Source: an uncultured Sulfurovum sp. (GTDB lineage: Bacteria > Campylobacterota > Campylobacteria > Campylobacterales > Sulfurovaceae). From it: 7,131 nt of DNA. Numbering within the stretch: position 1 is the first letter of the stretch; each line of letters opens with the position of its first letter. The stretch spans positions 1 to 7,131 of the forward strand of contig CAMZNQ010000114.1 of the NCBI GenBank assembly GCA_947313765.1, read 5' to 3'. The translations under genes and the position numbers were made by a program. The notes under the pieces are model-generated. The model worked only from the letters and a program-made list of their open reading frames with translations. It had not been told where the DNA came from and did no database searches. This document shows, one piece after another, positions 5,509-7,131 of this stretch.

Positions 5509-6738
5509 ATGTTTGATGAGATTCAGTTTGAAAAAATAAATAGATTACCAAAATATATTTTTGCTGAAATAAATGATTTAAAGATGGATGCAAGACGTGC
5601 AGGTGCAGATATTATAGATTTTTCCATGGGGAACCCTGATGCTAGAACTCCTCAACCAATCATAGATAAGCTTTGAGAGACAGCACAACGTGATAAAACA
5701 CATGGTTATTCTGCAAGTAAGGGAATATATAAACTCCGTTTAGCAATGAGTAATTGGTACAAACGAAAATATAATGTAGAGCTTGACCCTAATACTGAAG
5801 TAGTTGCAACTATGGGAAGTAAAGAGGGTTATGTTCACTTAGTTCAAGCCATCTCTAACCCAGGTGATGTTGCAATTGTTCCAGACCCTACATATCCTAT
5901 CCATTCACAAGCATTCATCTTAGCTGGAGCAAATGTTGAGAAGATGGAGCTGAAGTTTGATGAAGAGAATTTTGAGGTTGATGAAGAGCAGTTTTTTTCA
6001 GATTTAAATAATGCTCTAAATAACTCATTACCAAAAGCAAAATTTTTAGTCTTAAACTTTCCTCATAACCCTACAACAGCCACTGTAACACCTCAATTCT
6101 ATGAGAGAGTAGTAGCATTAGCAAAAGAGAAGAGATTTTATATTATTTCAGATATAGCCTATGCAGATATTACATTTGATGGGTATAAAACCCCTTCTAT
6201 ATTAGAGGTAGAGGGTGCAAAAGATGTAGCTGTTGAGGCCTATACTATGTCAAAATCGTACAATATGGCAGGTTGGCGTGTTGGATTTGTATGTGGTAAT
6301 AAAAAACTTGTTGGAGCGTTGCAGAGCATTAAATCTTGGTTAGATTATGGTATGTTTACACCAATTCAAGTAGCAGCAACAGTTGCACTAGATGACCACC
6401 ATTATGTTCCTGATGAGCAGATTATCCCTCTATATGAGAAGAGAAGAGATGTTATGCTAAAATCATTTGAAAATGCAGGTTGGCATATGGGTAAACCAAA
6501 TGCTTCAATGTTTATTTGGGGGAAAATCCCAGAATCTTGTAGAGCAATGGGTAGTTTAGAGTTCTCAAAAAGATTATTAACTGAAGCAGGAGTAGCTGTA
6601 AGCCCTGGAATTGGATTTGGTAAGTATGGGGATGAGTATGTTCGTATTGCTCTTATTGAAAATGAGAATAGAATCCGTCAAGCAGGACGAAACATTAAGA
6701 AATTCTTAAAAGTTGTGGAGAGTGAGAACGCAAAATAA
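5509..6738 (+). pseudogene. alaC: AlaC/LL-diaminopimelate-type PLP aminotransferase, interrupted by one in-frame TGA
   Basis: Read through, this is 409 codons, close to E. coli AlaC (412), a fold-type I aminotransferase moving amino groups between alanine or related amino acids and 2-oxo acids in the cytoplasm. The start has AAGAGGA (5497-5503) 5 bases upstream and the family opening INRLPKYIFAEIND...IIDFSMGNPD. Codon 56 is TGA (5674-5676), after PIIDKL; the same frame resumes with ETAQRDKTHGYSASKG. Full-frame numbering then gives GSKEG (103-107), NFPHNPT with N187, SDIAYAD with D215, Schiff-base lysine K249 in TMSKSYNMAGWR, and C-terminal R379 in YVRIALIEN. Nothing else is damaged. The open part alone, from the internal ATG at 5746, is 330 residues and lacks the N-terminal arm and GNPD loop, so it is unlikely to be a sound enzyme. 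Hom lies next downstream, fitting amino-acid metabolism. Confidence 0.85.
5674..5676 (+). other. In-frame TGA codon (codon 56) in the aminotransferase gene
   Basis: The reading frame is uninterrupted and family-like on both sides of this TGA. In E. coli AlaC, from memory, the aligned stretch is EKLCTVAQR, putting cysteine here; TGT or TGC to TGA is a single base change. TGG is used for tryptophan throughout the window, and every intact gene whose stop is visible uses TAA or TAG, so a changed code cannot be judged from stop use here. Mutation, sequencing error or selenocysteine are the options. Confidence 0.9.
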
Positions 6739-6740
6739 CT

Positions 6741-6752
6741 TTTAGATAGAAT
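6741..6752 (+). promoter_or_regulatory. Possible distal hom promoter box
   Basis: TTTAGATAGAAT is an exact copy of the 12-base box at the rpmE promoter and begins 2 bases after the aminotransferase stop. A start point near 6759 would give a hom leader of about 73 nt. No intrinsic terminator hairpin separates the aminotransferase gene from hom, so readthrough is also possible. Confidence 0.4.
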
Positions 6753-6785
6753 ATTGAGGACTCTTAAAGCATTACCCCACTATTT

Positions 6786-6797
6786 TTTTACTATAAT
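6786..6797 (+). promoter_or_regulatory. Predicted proximal hom promoter
   Basis: TTTTACTATAAT contains a perfect TATAAT (6792-6797) directly after a T-rich run (6783-6789), 34 bases before the hom ATG. A start point near 6804 leaves a leader of about 28 nt containing the AAGG ribosome binding site. This is the better of two candidate promoters for hom. Confidence 0.55.
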
Positions 6798-6831
6798 ATA
6801 TAATTATTAAATCAATTCAAAAGGCAATATT

Positions 6832-7131
6832 ATGGTAAAAATAGGAATACTTGGTGTAGGGACAGTAGGGGCAAGTGTTGCCAATATTTTAGAGACTAAT
6901 GCAGATATTTTAGAAGCAAGAGCAGGAAAAAAGATTGTTGTAAAGTCAGGTGTAGTTAAAAACCTATCAAAAGATAGAGGGGTTTCAATTAAACTTTCAG
7001 ATAACCCTTTAGATATTATTGATGACCCTGAAATTGATATTGTAGTTGAACTTATGGGTGGAGTTGAAGAGCCTTATGCTTTAGTTAAAAAAGCTTTAGA
7101 GAATGGAAAAGCAGTCGTTACTGCAAACAAA
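6832..7131 (+). CDS. hom: Homoserine dehydrogenase (N-terminal 100 codons, cut by window end)
   Basis: Hom reduces aspartate semialdehyde to homoserine with NAD(P)H, the branch point to threonine and methionine. The visible 100 residues are the Rossmann NAD(P)-binding part: MVKIGILGVGTVGASVANIL with the GxGxxG loop at 8-13, then LSDNPLDIIDDPEIDIVVELMGG (about 55-77), and finally KAVVTANK, where the last residue K100 belongs to the strongly conserved VTANK block. The frame is open to the last base of the window, so the catalytic and probable ACT domains lie beyond. The ATG is supported by AAGG at 6821-6824, 7 bases upstream. It follows the interrupted aminotransferase gene with its own promoter, so the TGA there need not silence it. 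Confidence 0.93.
   Translation, partial: MVKIGILGVGTVGASVANILETNADILEARAGKKIVVKSGVVKNLSKDRGVSIKLSDNPLDIIDDPEIDIVVELMGGVEEPYALVKKALENGKAVVTANK

Noticed and set aside
5746..6738. A normal 330-codon aminotransferase gene starting at ATG 5746
   Set aside because: The frame continues upstream with clearly homologous sequence (IIDFSMGNPD, THGYS) and a good ribosome binding site at 5497-5503. This ATG has no ribosome binding site and would remove conserved N-terminal parts.
5509..6738. Alternative genetic code with TGA as a sense codon
   Set aside because: Only one in-frame TGA appears in about 2,000 sense codons, tryptophan is consistently TGG, and the organism looks like Campylobacterota, which use the standard bacterial code.

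Overview
The window looks like a piece of a low-GC (by eye about one third G+C) Campylobacterota chromosome, of the Sulfurimonas/Sulfurovum/Arcobacter/Campylobacter kind. The main support is the order rpmE - rsmI - rlmB - single-pass membrane protein - PLP aminotransferase - hom. From memory this closely matches the C. jejuni segment from Cj0155c back to Cj0149c. The genus cannot be fixed from this sequence.

Layout. (1) At 2-1371 lies the end of a rightward operon: the 3' part of a LolD/MacB-like ABC ATPase, coupled through a TAATG overlap to an 8-helix membrane protein with a CPFC motif and other cysteines. A Shine-Dalgarno-plus-ATG-AAA-AAA start follows but dies after 22 codons, probably the stump of a lost downstream gene. 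(2) At 1439-2452, convergent on the minus strand, is nrdB (ribonucleotide reductase beta, tyrosyl-radical type). (3) At 2453-2735 is a divergent regulatory region with an nrdB promoter, an rpmE promoter and an rpmE leader of about 110 nt rich in inverted repeats. (4) At 2736-5478 are rpmE (zinc-type L31), rsmI (16S rRNA methyltransferase), rlmB/trmH-type SpoU methyltransferase, and a RodZ-like helical domain-TM-beta protein of unknown function. The first three serve ribosome assembly. (5) At 5509-6738 is an AlaC/LL-DAP-type aminotransferase gene, full length except for one in-frame TGA at 5674-5676. (6) At 6832-7131 is the first 100 codons of hom (homoserine dehydrogenase), cut by the window end.

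The strongest anomaly is the lone TGA inside the otherwise intact aminotransferase. It sits where E. coli AlaC, as I recall it, has a cysteine. A fresh nonsense mutation or a sequence error is the simplest reading. Selenocysteine is possible in principle, but no convincing bacterial SECIS is visible. The next most interesting item is the structured rpmE leader, a candidate L31 autoregulatory RNA for this phylum. Several promoters share a TTTAGATAkAAT-like extended -10 box. No CRISPR array, intact mobile element, tRNA or rRNA gene is present, and no stretch above 300 bases lacks a gene.
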